Origin: CAWHNT01 sp963830775
GTDB taxonomy: Bacteria; Pseudomonadota; Alphaproteobacteria; Geminicoccales; Geminicoccaceae
Length of the DNA stretch: 64,000 nt
Assembly: GCA_963830775.1 (NCBI GenBank)
Contig: CAWHNT010000032.1
Coordinates: 248,001 to 312,000 of the forward strand
Direction of reading: 5' to 3'
Part shown: positions 55,044-63,067 of the stretch, piece after piece
How the letters are laid out: every line of letters starts with the position of its first letter
How positions within the stretch are numbered: position 1 is the first letter of the stretch
Translations under genes and position numbers: made by a program
Notes under the pieces: generated by a model
What the model was told of the DNA's origin: nothing
What the model saw: the letters and a program-made list of their open reading frames with translations, nothing else
The model's database searches: none

Positions 55044-56084
55044 TCAGGCGCCGGCCACCGCAACCCGCCTGCCTTCGCGGGCGGAGAGCAGGAGGGCGTC
55101 GATCAGGTAGTGGACGCGGAGCGCCTGCCGGCCGGGGATGCGCGGCGGCCGGCCGTCCTGCACGGCGTCGACGAAGTCCCTGATCACGCCCTTGTGCCAG
55201 CCGTGCGGGAACGCCATGGGATCGGCACCGCCGCCCGTGGCCGCGGGCTCGCCCACCTGCTCGGTGCGGCCATCCAGATAGCGGACCTCGAGCGTGCCCG
55301 AGGCCAGGGTCGCACGGGCCTTGGTGCCGGCGATGGAGAGGCGCTCGGGGTCGCCGGGATAGGCGGCGGTGGTGGCGAAGAGGCCGCCCAGCGCACCGTT
55401 GGCGAAGACGAGGCCGCCGGCCACGAGGTCCTCGGTCTCCATGCGGTGGATGCGGCTGGTGCCGGCGACGGCCGCCACTTCCGCCACCGGAGGCGTCAGG
55501 CTCAGCATCAGGTCGAGGCTGTGGATGGCCTGGGTGAGCAGCACACCGCCGCCGTCGCGGGCCAGCGTGCCGCGGCCGGGGGCGTCGTAGTAGCTCTGCG
55601 GCCGCCACCAGGGGACGGTGAGCTCGACCGCCACGATCTCGCCCAGCGCCTCCTGATCGAGCAGGCGGCGGAGCGCTTCCGAGGATTCGCGAAAGCGGAA
55701 CTGGAAGACGGTGCCCAGCGTGACGCCGGCGGCCTCGCAGGTGGCGACGATGCGTTCGGCGGCGGCCGTCGTGCGCTCGACCGGCTTCTCGGCCAGGATG
55801 TGCTTGCCGGCCTGGGCCAAGCGGGTGACGAGGTCCTCGCGGGCGTCGGGTGGTGTCAGGAGGAGGGCGGCGTCGAGCTCGGGCCGGGCAAGGAGTGCCT
55901 CGAGATCGCCGGTCACCGGCAGGCCATGGCGCTCGGCGAAGGCGGCGCGGCGCTCGGCGCTGCGGCTCCAGCAGCCCAGCACCTCGACCCGGCCCTCGTC
56001 CTGGAGCTCGACGAGGCTGCGGGCGTGGGGCTGGACGGCCATGCCGAGGCCCAGGACGGCGATGCGCAACGGTGGATGCGGCAT
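55044..56084 (-). CDS. Gfo/Idh/MocA family oxidoreductase
   Basis: 346 residues from the ATG at 56084. GLGMAVQPHARSLVEL is a variant of the NAD-binding loop, followed by LLLTPPDAREDLVTRLAQAG, AEKPVERT (catalytic Lys) and DGGGVLLTQAIHSLDLML (catalytic His). These enzymes oxidise or reduce sugars and inositols with NAD(P). The stop of the GST gene lies 4 bases upstream, so they are co-transcribed. Confidence 0.88.
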   Translation of the reverse strand: MPHPPLRIAVLGLGMAVQPHARSLVELQDEGRVEVLGCWSRSAERRAAFAERHGLPVTGDLEALLARPELDAALLLTPPDAREDLVTRLAQAGKHILAEKPVERTTAAAERIVATCEAAGVTLGTVFQFRFRESSEALRRLLDQEALGEIVAVELTVPWWRPQSYYDAPGRGTLARDGGGVLLTQAIHSLDLMLSLTPPVAEVAAVAGTSRIHRMETEDLVAGGLVFANGALGGLFATTAAYPGDPERLSIAGTKARATLASGTLEVRYLDGRTEQVGEPAATGGGADPMAFPHGWHKGVIRDFVDAVQDGRPPRIPGRQALRVHYLIDALLLSAREGRRVAVAGA

Positions 56085-56088
56085 GGGC

Positions 56089-56727
56089 TCAGCCGAGCCG
56101 GGGCGCGGTCTTGGCCATGCTCGGCCGGGCGGAGATGCGCTCCCACCAGGCACGCAGGCCCGGATGGGGCTCGAGGAGCCCGGCCGCCTCGGGCGTGGCG
56201 GTGAGATAGGCGTGGACCGGGGCCACGAGCAGGTCGGCGAGGCTGAGCTCCTGGCCGGCGAGGAAGGGCTGGCCGGCGCTCAGGCGGTCGATCTCGGCGA
56301 GCGCCGTGCGCGCCTTGGGGAGAGCCGCGGCGATCGCCTGCTCGTCAGGCGTGCCGCCCATCATCGGGACCACGATGCGCTGGATCACGAGGCTGCCGAT
56401 GAGCGACGGGTAGGCATAGGAATCGAGGATGCCCATGACCTGGTTCATGCGCGCCTCGGCCTTGGGGTCGGTGGGCGTGAGGCGCGGCTCCGGCAGGATC
56501 CGGTCAAGATAGCGGATGATGGCGCCGGTCTCGTAGAGCTCGAACCCGTCATGCTCGAAGGCGGGCACCATGCCGAACGGGTGGCGGCCCAGATGCGGAT
56601 GCTGCTTGGTCTCGCCCTTCAGCGTGTCGACCTCGGCCAGCTCGTAAGGCTGGCCTTTTTCCTCAAGGACGAGCCGGACCGTGCGCACATAGGTGCTGTA
56701 GTTGGGCCCGTGGATCGTCATGGGCAT
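56089..56727 (-). CDS. Glutathione S-transferase family
   Basis: 212 residues from the ATG at 56727 (GGAGG upstream). Thioredoxin-like half with YSTYVRTVRLVLEEKGQPYE and the glutathione loop GMVPAFEHDGFELYETGAII, then the helical half with FLAGQELSLADLLVAPVHAYL. The catalytic Ser/Tyr position falls near NYSTY. The reading frame is open upstream into the GNAT gene without a stop, so a fused product is possible; the internal ribosome site argues for separate translation. Confidence 0.85.
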   Translation of the reverse strand: MPMTIHGPNYSTYVRTVRLVLEEKGQPYELAEVDTLKGETKQHPHLGRHPFGMVPAFEHDGFELYETGAIIRYLDRILPEPRLTPTDPKAEARMNQVMGILDSYAYPSLIGSLVIQRIVVPMMGGTPDEQAIAAALPKARTALAEIDRLSAGQPFLAGQELSLADLLVAPVHAYLTATPEAAGLLEPHPGLRAWWERISARPSMAKTAPRLG

Positions 56728-57321
56728 GAGCTGGCCTCCATGCACTTTTATCGTCTTTTGCCGGAGTAGCACGACGCCAGGAAGGACGCACGAGCCTGCG
56801 GCGGCTGGATCGTTGTCTCCTCGCAGAGCCCGCAGAACGGTTGCGATCGGCGCGACGAGGCTGTTGGGATTATCAGGCAGTGGCGTGAAGCTGTGGTGAC
56901 GATAGAACAGGGTCGCGGCTTCGTCCTTGGCGTCGACAACGAGCGCAAAGGCAGCGATGCCGGAGTTGAGCGTCCGCTTGGCGGCATCGGCGATCATGCT
57001 GCTGCCCAGACCTCGCCCTCTATAGGCAAGATCGACCGCAAGCCGCCCGATGCGCACGACAGGAACCAAGGGGTAGCGCGGCAGCTTCCGAGCAAGCTGC
57101 GGGGGCAAGTCGGCAAGCGGAAGGCCGGCGGCGGCCAGGGTGTAGTAGCCTGCAATCCGCCCTGTTGCCCGTTCAATGGCCAGATAGCAGGCTGCGACCT
57201 GCCGGCGTATGTCCTGCGTGACCTGCTCGCGGAAATAGCGGTCGAGGGGCTCCACCCCACAGCTGAACAGGCTACGATCGTGATGCCGCTCCAAGACTAC
57301 GATATGGAACGGACCCGTCAC
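56728..57321 (-). CDS. GNAT-type toxin of a TacAT-like pair, reading through to GST
   Basis: GNAT domain about residues 1-160: FSCGVEPLDRYFREQV, AACYLAIERATGRIAGYYTL, VRIGRLAVDLAYRGRGLGS (acetyl-CoA loop RGRGLG) and FALVVDAKDEAATLFYRHHSF. Such toxins acetylate aminoacyl-tRNA. Its GTG overlaps the antitoxin stop (GTGA). Normal toxins end soon after a FTPLPDNP-like strand; here the frame stays open for about 30 more codons and continues into the GST, so the true end is unclear (the listed end is the GST start). Confidence 0.72.
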
Positions 57322-57611
57322 TCGTCGCCGAACAGCGCGCGGTGGCGTTTGAACGCTCGGCGCAGGGCAGGCGTCGGCTCAGGCGGGTTCAACAGGAGCT
57401 CGGCAAAACGCCGCTGATCCTCGGCCGACAGGCGAATGATCTCCGTCGTCTTGATCGTCCGCTCAGCCGCGTCACGCGCTGCAGCGACAACAAAGTCCGT
57501 CACGCTCCGTCCCTCAATGGCGGCTGCTCGCTTGAGCAAAGCCTGGAGGTCGGGCGTGATCCGGGCTTCGAGACGTGCGGTGCGGGTGGCGGGTTCGGTC
57601 AGGTTCGACAT
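57318..57611 (-). CDS. DUF1778 (TacA-like) antitoxin
   Basis: 97 residues from the ATG at 57611. TARLEARITPDLQALLKRAA and EGRSVTDFVVAAARDAAERT form the ribbon-helix-helix DNA-binding domain; the C-terminal segment LSAEDQRRFAELLLNPPEP wraps the toxin in this family. It represses its own promoter; two dyads lie directly upstream. Confidence 0.87.
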   Translation of the reverse strand: MSNLTEPATRTARLEARITPDLQALLKRAAAIEGRSVTDFVVAAARDAAERTIKTTEIIRLSAEDQRRFAELLLNPPEPTPALRRAFKRHRALFGDE

Positions 57612-57621
57612 AGCCTCAAGA

Positions 57622-57656
57622 TACGGCCCTGTGCCGTACAGAGCAAGGAACTTGCT
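57622..57656. promoter_or_regulatory. Two dyads upstream of the antitoxin gene
   Basis: TACGGC-CCTGT-GCCGTA (57622-57638) is a perfect 6-bp inverted repeat 10 bases upstream of the antitoxin ATG. AGCAAG-GAA-CTTGCT (57642-57656) is a second one touching the helicase stop codon. The first is the likelier operator for the RHH antitoxin; the second could also act as a small terminator stem. Confidence 0.55.
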
Positions 57657-60600
57657 TATTCCGGCAACGGCGCGAACAGCGCCTCGATGTCGTCCTCGGT
57701 GAAGCTGAGGCCGGTGGCGGTGCCGGAGAGGACGCCGGCGACGAGGGCCTGCTTGCGGGCCTGGAGCTCGACCATCTTCTCTTCGACGGTGCCGGCGGCG
57801 ATCAGCTTGTAGACGAAGACGGTCTTGTCCTGGCCGATGCGGTGGGCGCGGTCGGTGGCCTGGGCTTCGACGGCGGGGTTCCACCAGGGGTCGTAGTGGA
57901 TGACGGTGTCGGCGGCGGTCAGGGTGAGGCCGGTGCCGCCGGCGCGGAGCGAGATGAGGAAGATCGGGATCTCGCCGGCCTGGAAGCGGGCGACGGGGGT
58001 CTCGCGGTCCTTGGTCTGGCCGGTGAGCTTGACGAAGGGCAGCTTCTCGGCCTGCAGGGCCTCGTCGATCAGGTCCAGCATCTCGACGAACTGCGAGAAG
58101 ATGATGATCCGCCTTCCGTTCTCGACCATGCCGGGGAGCATGTCCATGAGATGCTCGAACTTGGCCGAGACGGCGTCGTTGCTGCCGCTCTTCAGAAGAC
58201 GCGGGTCGCAGCAGACCTGGCGGAGCTTGAGGAGGGCTTCGAGGATGGCGATGTTGCTGCGGGCGAGGCCCCGGTTCTCGATCTCCTCGCGCACGCGGCG
58301 GTGCATGGAGAGGCGGACGCTCTCGTAGAGGTCGCGCTGGCCCTCGGTGAGGTCGATCTCACGCAGGACCTCGGTCTTGGGCGGCAGCTCGGACGCCACC
58401 TGCTCCTTGGTGCGGCGGAGCAGGAAGGGGCGGATGCGGGCACCCAGGAGCTGCTGGCGCTCCGGGTCGCCTTCCTTCTCGATCTGGTTGCGGAACACGC
58501 GGCGGAAGGTCTCGCGGTCGCCCAGGAAGCCCGGCATCAGGAAATTGAAGATGGACCAGAGCTCGCCCAGGTGATTCTCCATGGGCGTGCCGGTGAGCGC
58601 CAGGCGATGATCGGCTTTGATCTGCGAGGCGGTGCGGGCGAGCTTGGTGGTGGGGTTCTTGATCGCCTGCGCCTCGTCGAGGATCGCCAGGCTGTAATTG
58701 TGGCCCAGGAGAAGCTCGCGGTCGCGAAGGAGGAGGGCATAGGAGGTCAGGACGATGTCGTGCTTCGCTATGCTCTCGAACAGATCCCGGCGCTCGTTGC
58801 CGTGCAGGACCAGGACGCGGAGCGAGGGGGCGAACTTGCGGGCCTCGTTGCGCCAGGTGGGGATCAGGCTGGTGGGTGCCACCACCAGGCAGGGCCGGTG
58901 CAGACGCCCGGCCTCCTTCTCGGCCAGGATGTGGGCCAGGGCCTGGAGCGTCTTGCCCAGGCCCATATCGTCGGCGAGGACACCGGAGAGGCCACAGCTG
59001 GACAGGAACTGGAGCCAGGCGAGGCCGTCCTCCTGATAGGGGCGGAGCGTTGCCTTGAGACCGCTGGGTGCCGTGACGGGCGGGATCTCGGTGACGGCGG
59101 CAAGGCGGCGGGCCATGTCGCGCAGGGCGATGCCGCCCTCCCATTCCAGCGCACCCGGAGGCAGCGCGTCCTCGAGTGCTATGAGGCGGGTGGCCTCGGC
59201 ACGGGCGAGCTTGAGCGTGCCCGAATCGTCGATCCGGCGGCTGGCGAACAGCTCGTAGAGGGCCTCCAGCATCGCCTTCAGGCGCGAGGCCGGGATCGGC
59301 AGCAGGCGGCCGTCGGGCAGCGTGCCGTAGATCGGCTCGTCGCCCGAAGCCGCGAGGGAGGCCGGGGTCAGCTCCTCCTCGGCACGGTTGAAGAGATCGA
59401 GCAGGACCGGCAGCAGCGGCACCTTCTGGCCGTCGACCTCGATGCCGAGATCGAGCTCGAACCAGTCGATCCCGCTCTCGGTGACCTCGAGCTTCCAGGC
59501 CTCGTCGGCCCTTGCGACGCGGTAGGGGTAGTCCTCGGCGAAGCTGATCCGCCAGCCCTCGCGGGCGAGCTTCGGCAGCTCGGCATGGTTGAACTGCACC
59601 CACATCATGCTGACGTCGTCGTTCTCGTCCTCCTCGAAGGTGAAGTCCTGGCGGCAGCTCTCGGGCGCGAAGCGGCCGAGGCCGGTGGGCCCCAGGGGCA
59701 GGAGGCCCAGCGTGTTCAGGCGCTCCACGGCCTGGACCTCCAGGAGCGCGTCGCGCGGCAGGACGAGGAGGCGGTTGTCCTTGACGTGGTTGATCTCGTT
59801 GCCGGGATGCTGCCAGTTGATCTCGGCCCCCGCATAGTCGAACGAGACCCGGGCCAGCGGCAGCTCGACCTCCTCCTCCTCGCGCTTCCAGCCCAGGCCG
59901 CGGCTGGCGACGACGCGCGGGCAGTGCAGATGGAGGATGGGGACGGGCTTGATCTCGAGCCGCTCGCGCTTGCGCAGAGGCTCGGGCAGCGGGCAGGCGG
60001 CGGCGCTGGGCTGGAGCTTCTGGCGGACGAGGCTCGCATGCGGGGCCGGGATCGCCGGTGCCTTGAGCAGCAGGCGGGTGACCCGCTGCGGCACGCCGGT
60101 CTCGATCCGGCCGCAGGACTTGGCCTTGAGGTCGATGTACCAGGGCTCGCCCACGCCCACGACCACGGCCCCGTTGCCGGCCCCGTTGAGGTCGCAGGTG
60201 AGATGCTGCTGGCCCTCGCTGTCGAAGCGCCAGCCGAAGCGCCCGGCCCTGGGCTCGCCGCTGGCCAGCGGGTGGTTCTGGCCGTTGCGCCAGTGGCAGC
60301 GGCCGGTCTCCAGCATGCGCTGCAGCGTCTCGCCGTCGCCCGGTGCGCCCAGCCGCTTCGACTGGGCGGCGACGCCGCCGAGGAGCCGGCCGATCAGCTG
60401 GTCGTCCTGCGTCACGTAGGTGGGCGGGTCCTCGCTGGTGAGGTTGGAGATCGCCAGCGGGTTCTCGCGGCCATAGGCGCCACCGCGCAGGCGCCGGGTG
60501 CGCACGGTGCTGACGGCGACCGGCTGGACCGAGGCCGTGTCGCGCCAGACGCGCTGGGTCGGCTCGATCAGATAGAGGACGCAGTCGTCGCCATCTCCCC

Positions 60601-60991
60601 CACCGTTCTGCGGCGAGGTGCGGGCGGCCTGGTTCACCTGGGCGATCCAGGCCTCCAGCTCGCCGTCCATGGCGATGTGCGCCTCCTCGGTCTCGGGCGA
60701 GGCGGTCTGCTCGAGGGCGGCCAGGAGCGTTGCGGCCGCGTGCTCGCACTCGGAGTGGACGAGGCAGGTGCAGGTGCTGGAGAGCCGGACCCGGCCACCG
60801 CGGCCGTTGGCGACGTTGATCCTGGTCAGGAACGGCGTCCGCCGCTCGCCACGCACCCGGCCGGTGATCGAGCGCCCGTCGCGCTCGACGTCCACCTCGA
60901 CGACCGCCTGGTCGCCGAACAGAAGCTCTGCCCGTTGCCAAGCCATACTTGGGAACAACCGCTCGAGGTCAGTGCGCGTGAACGGCAGCAT
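57656..60991 (-). CDS. SNF2-family DNA-dependent ATPase with SWIM zinc finger
   Basis: 1111 residues, intact. A SWIM finger CTCLVHSECEH (Cys74, Cys76, Cys82, His84) opens the protein; a large middle region (about 130-620) is less conserved. The motor follows: DDMGLGKTLQ (motif I), LDEAQAIKNP (II), ALTGTPMENHLGELWSIFNFL (III, split), then the C-terminal lobe with IIIFSQFVEMLD, LISLRAGGTGLTLT and TDRAHRIGQDK. Bacterial proteins of this type remodel or translocate on DNA, probably in repair or transcription. Confidence 0.94.
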   Translation of the reverse strand: MLPFTRTDLERLFPSMAWQRAELLFGDQAVVEVDVERDGRSITGRVRGERRTPFLTRINVANGRGGRVRLSSTCTCLVHSECEHAAATLLAALEQTASPETEEAHIAMDGELEAWIAQVNQAARTSPQNGGGDGDDCVLYLIEPTQRVWRDTASVQPVAVSTVRTRRLRGGAYGRENPLAISNLTSEDPPTYVTQDDQLIGRLLGGVAAQSKRLGAPGDGETLQRMLETGRCHWRNGQNHPLASGEPRAGRFGWRFDSEGQQHLTCDLNGAGNGAVVVGVGEPWYIDLKAKSCGRIETGVPQRVTRLLLKAPAIPAPHASLVRQKLQPSAAACPLPEPLRKRERLEIKPVPILHLHCPRVVASRGLGWKREEEEVELPLARVSFDYAGAEINWQHPGNEINHVKDNRLLVLPRDALLEVQAVERLNTLGLLPLGPTGLGRFAPESCRQDFTFEEDENDDVSMMWVQFNHAELPKLAREGWRISFAEDYPYRVARADEAWKLEVTESGIDWFELDLGIEVDGQKVPLLPVLLDLFNRAEEELTPASLAASGDEPIYGTLPDGRLLPIPASRLKAMLEALYELFASRRIDDSGTLKLARAEATRLIALEDALPPGALEWEGGIALRDMARRLAAVTEIPPVTAPSGLKATLRPYQEDGLAWLQFLSSCGLSGVLADDMGLGKTLQALAHILAEKEAGRLHRPCLVVAPTSLIPTWRNEARKFAPSLRVLVLHGNERRDLFESIAKHDIVLTSYALLLRDRELLLGHNYSLAILDEAQAIKNPTTKLARTASQIKADHRLALTGTPMENHLGELWSIFNFLMPGFLGDRETFRRVFRNQIEKEGDPERQQLLGARIRPFLLRRTKEQVASELPPKTEVLREIDLTEGQRDLYESVRLSMHRRVREEIENRGLARSNIAILEALLKLRQVCCDPRLLKSGSNDAVSAKFEHLMDMLPGMVENGRRIIIFSQFVEMLDLIDEALQAEKLPFVKLTGQTKDRETPVARFQAGEIPIFLISLRAGGTGLTLTAADTVIHYDPWWNPAVEAQATDRAHRIGQDKTVFVYKLIAAGTVEEKMVELQARKQALVAGVLSGTATGLSFTEDDIEALFAPLPE

Positions 60992-61305
60992 CTATCTTTT
61001 TCTTTTCGTCGTCAGTTCTCGGGGCCGAGGAGCCAGGAACCCGTTCGCAAGCCATGGCAGCGCCGAGCATGCGCGCGGACACAGCAGGGGGCGGCACGCT
61101 GCATCATGTGCAGGGTGCACCCGCCGACCTGTTCCTCCGCAAGCCGCCCAGCCTTGGCCAAACTGAATGTGATACACGACAAAGTGACGCCATTTGCAAC
61201 AGGTGTTGCGCGTCAGTGAGGTATCCGATTCTTGCGCGGCTTTAACGCCGTGGTCATGAAGCCACAGGAATGGCGACCTTTAGCAGTCCGGCTTGACGTG
61301 CGGCC
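60992..61305. other. Intergenic region upstream of the SNF2 gene
   Basis: 314 bases with no supported gene. On the minus strand TTGCAA (61199-61194), 17 bases and TGTATC (61176-61171) may form a weak promoter for the helicase, about 180 bases from its start. Nothing else recognised. Confidence 0.3.
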
Positions 61306-62172
61306 TCAACCGGGCGCCCGAGAATGCTCCGCCGCGAGGACGAAAACCCCCGATCCTACGATCAGTGCAGTACCCAGGAGTGCCAGCGCGTTCGGGACAT
61401 GACCCCAGACCAGCCAGCCGAGCAACGCTGCCGCCGGCAGGCCCGCATATTTGAACGGTACTAGAAACGAGACTTCGGCCACCCGGAAGGCGCCGACGTA
61501 GCAGAGATAGCCTGCCAGCAGGAACAGGGCGGCCGCGGTCAGCGGCGGCAGCTCGGCGGGAGCCAAGGGCTGCCAGGAGAGGCTGGCCCAGATCGCCGCC
61601 GCCAGCGCCACGGCGAAGACGTTGGCGGTGACGACCGTGACCGAGCCGATGCTGGGATGGATGCGCCGGGTCACCATGTCGGCGGCGGTCATCAGGAAGG
61701 CCGCGGCCAGGGGCAGCAGCGTGGCCGGCCGCCAGCCAACCGAGCCGGGCTGGACCACCAGCACCACGCCCATGAAGCCGATGCCGACCGCCAGCCAGCG
61801 TGCCGTACCGACGCGCTCGCCCAGGACCGGCCCCGCCAGGGCCGTCCCGAGGAGCGGCGAGACGAAGAGCAGCGTGGCGGCCTCGGCCAGCGGGAGCAGG
61901 GCAACGCCCTGGAGGTAGAGGAGCGTGGTGGCGGTATCGAGCGCCGCCCGTGCCAGCACCCCACGGTCGAGCAGATGCGGAACCCTCGCGAGCTCGGGGC
62001 GGACGGTCCAGACGAGGAGGACGGCGACGCCCGAAATCAGGTTGCGCACGCAGATCACCTGCGCCACGGGCAGCCGCTCGGCCAGCAGCTTCACGAAGGT
62101 GTCGCCGAGGTTGAACAGGGTCAAAGCGGCGGCCAGGAGGCCGGCACCGGCGGCCTTGGCGCCGCTTCTCAC
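61306..62172 (-). CDS. EamA-family transporter
   Basis: 288 residues, ten helices. GTG at 62172 overlaps the stop of the upstream EamA gene (GTGA). Blocks: LTLFNLGDTFVKLLAERLPV, RNLISGVAVLLVW, LLPLAEAATLLFVSPLLGTAL and VSFLVPFKYAGLPAAALLGWLVWG. The two adjacent EamA genes are divergent paralogues (shared F-x-N/GDA-x-VK start and PF-Y-G-P end) and may form a heteromeric pair or two exporters. Substrate unknown. Confidence 0.82.
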   Translation of the reverse strand: MRSGAKAAGAGLLAAALTLFNLGDTFVKLLAERLPVAQVICVRNLISGVAVLLVWTVRPELARVPHLLDRGVLARAALDTATTLLYLQGVALLPLAEAATLLFVSPLLGTALAGPVLGERVGTARWLAVGIGFMGVVLVVQPGSVGWRPATLLPLAAAFLMTAADMVTRRIHPSIGSVTVVTANVFAVALAAAIWASLSWQPLAPAELPPLTAAALFLLAGYLCYVGAFRVAEVSFLVPFKYAGLPAAALLGWLVWGHVPNALALLGTALIVGSGVFVLAAEHSRAPG

Positions 62173-63002
62173 GGGCGGACCTGCGGGGCGTGGGTCCGGG
62201 CACGTTCGCGGTAGGCGATGAACAGGCCGGAGCCGGCGATGATGGCGGCACCCAGGAGCAGGCGCGGCTCGGGCACGTCGCCCCAGAGGAGGAAGCCCAG
62301 CAGCATGGCGCAAGGGATGCCGGTGTAGCGGAAGGGGGCGACATAGGAGAGATCGCCCACGCGCAGGCCCATGACGAAGAGCAGGTAGCCGGCCCCGGCG
62401 CCGAAGGCGGCAAGGAAGCACAAAGTCACGCTCCACAGGTCGGGCACGACCCAGCCGAGCGGCAATGTGAGCGTGCCGGCGATGGTGACCGTGGCGGCCG
62501 TGCTCAGTGCCACGGTGCCGGAGCCCACGCGCGATGCCACGCGCCGGGTGGCGAGGTCGCGGAGCACGCTCATCAGGGCCGCCACCAACGGCAGGAGGAG
62601 CGCCAGCCGCCAGTCGGCGGGGGTGCCGACCGCCACCAGGATGCCGAGAAAGCCGATCAGCACGGCTGCCCACCGCCGCGGGCCGACCCGCTCGCTGGTG
62701 AAGAGGGCGGCCGCCGCCGTGAGCATGATCGGGGCGGTGAAGTAGAGCGTGTAGGTCTCGCCCAAGGCCAGGAAATAGAGGGAGAAGATGAAGAACCCGT
62801 TGACCCCGGCCTCGGCGATGGACCGCAGCATGGTAGGCCGGTCGGGGCGGCCGGGGCGCATGCCGATCCTGGGCAGGACCAGGAGCATGAGGGTGACGAC
62901 GAAGACGCCGCGGAGCGCCATGATCTCGCCGACCGGCAGGCTGCCCGTCAGCGTCTTGACGATGGCGTCGTTGATGCCGAAGGCGGCGATGCCGCCCGTC
63001 AC
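62169..63002 (-). CDS. EamA-family transporter, start uncertain
   Basis: 277 residues from the GTG at 63002, but the protein then begins inside the first helix (TGGIAAFGINDAIVKTL). The frame is open further to a CTG at 63071 that overlaps the stop of the upstream gene as CTGA; from there the N-terminus TAPSVARTSLASPAQNSKAA looks like the normal cytoplasmic tail. I therefore suspect a CTG start or a miscalled ATG. Other blocks: LRGVFVVTLMLLVLPRIG, LYFLALGETYTLYFTAPIML, VAPFRYTGIPCAMLLGFLLWG. Confidence 0.8.
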   Translation of the reverse strand: MTGGIAAFGINDAIVKTLTGSLPVGEIMALRGVFVVTLMLLVLPRIGMRPGRPDRPTMLRSIAEAGVNGFFIFSLYFLALGETYTLYFTAPIMLTAAAALFTSERVGPRRWAAVLIGFLGILVAVGTPADWRLALLLPLVAALMSVLRDLATRRVASRVGSGTVALSTAATVTIAGTLTLPLGWVVPDLWSVTLCFLAAFGAGAGYLLFVMGLRVGDLSYVAPFRYTGIPCAMLLGFLLWGDVPEPRLLLGAAIIAGSGLFIAYRERARTHAPQVRP

Positions 63003-63067
63003 CAGCAGGGCTGCCTTCGAGTTCTGGGCCGGGCTGGCAAGGGAGGTGCGGGCGACGGAGGGTGCGG

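Noticed and set aside
57842..61219. A 1125-codon open frame antisense to the SNF2 gene
   Set aside because: It has the His/Gly/Asp/Leu-rich composition of a shadow frame in GC-rich coding DNA, no domain signature, and lies opposite a textbook SWIM-SNF2 protein.
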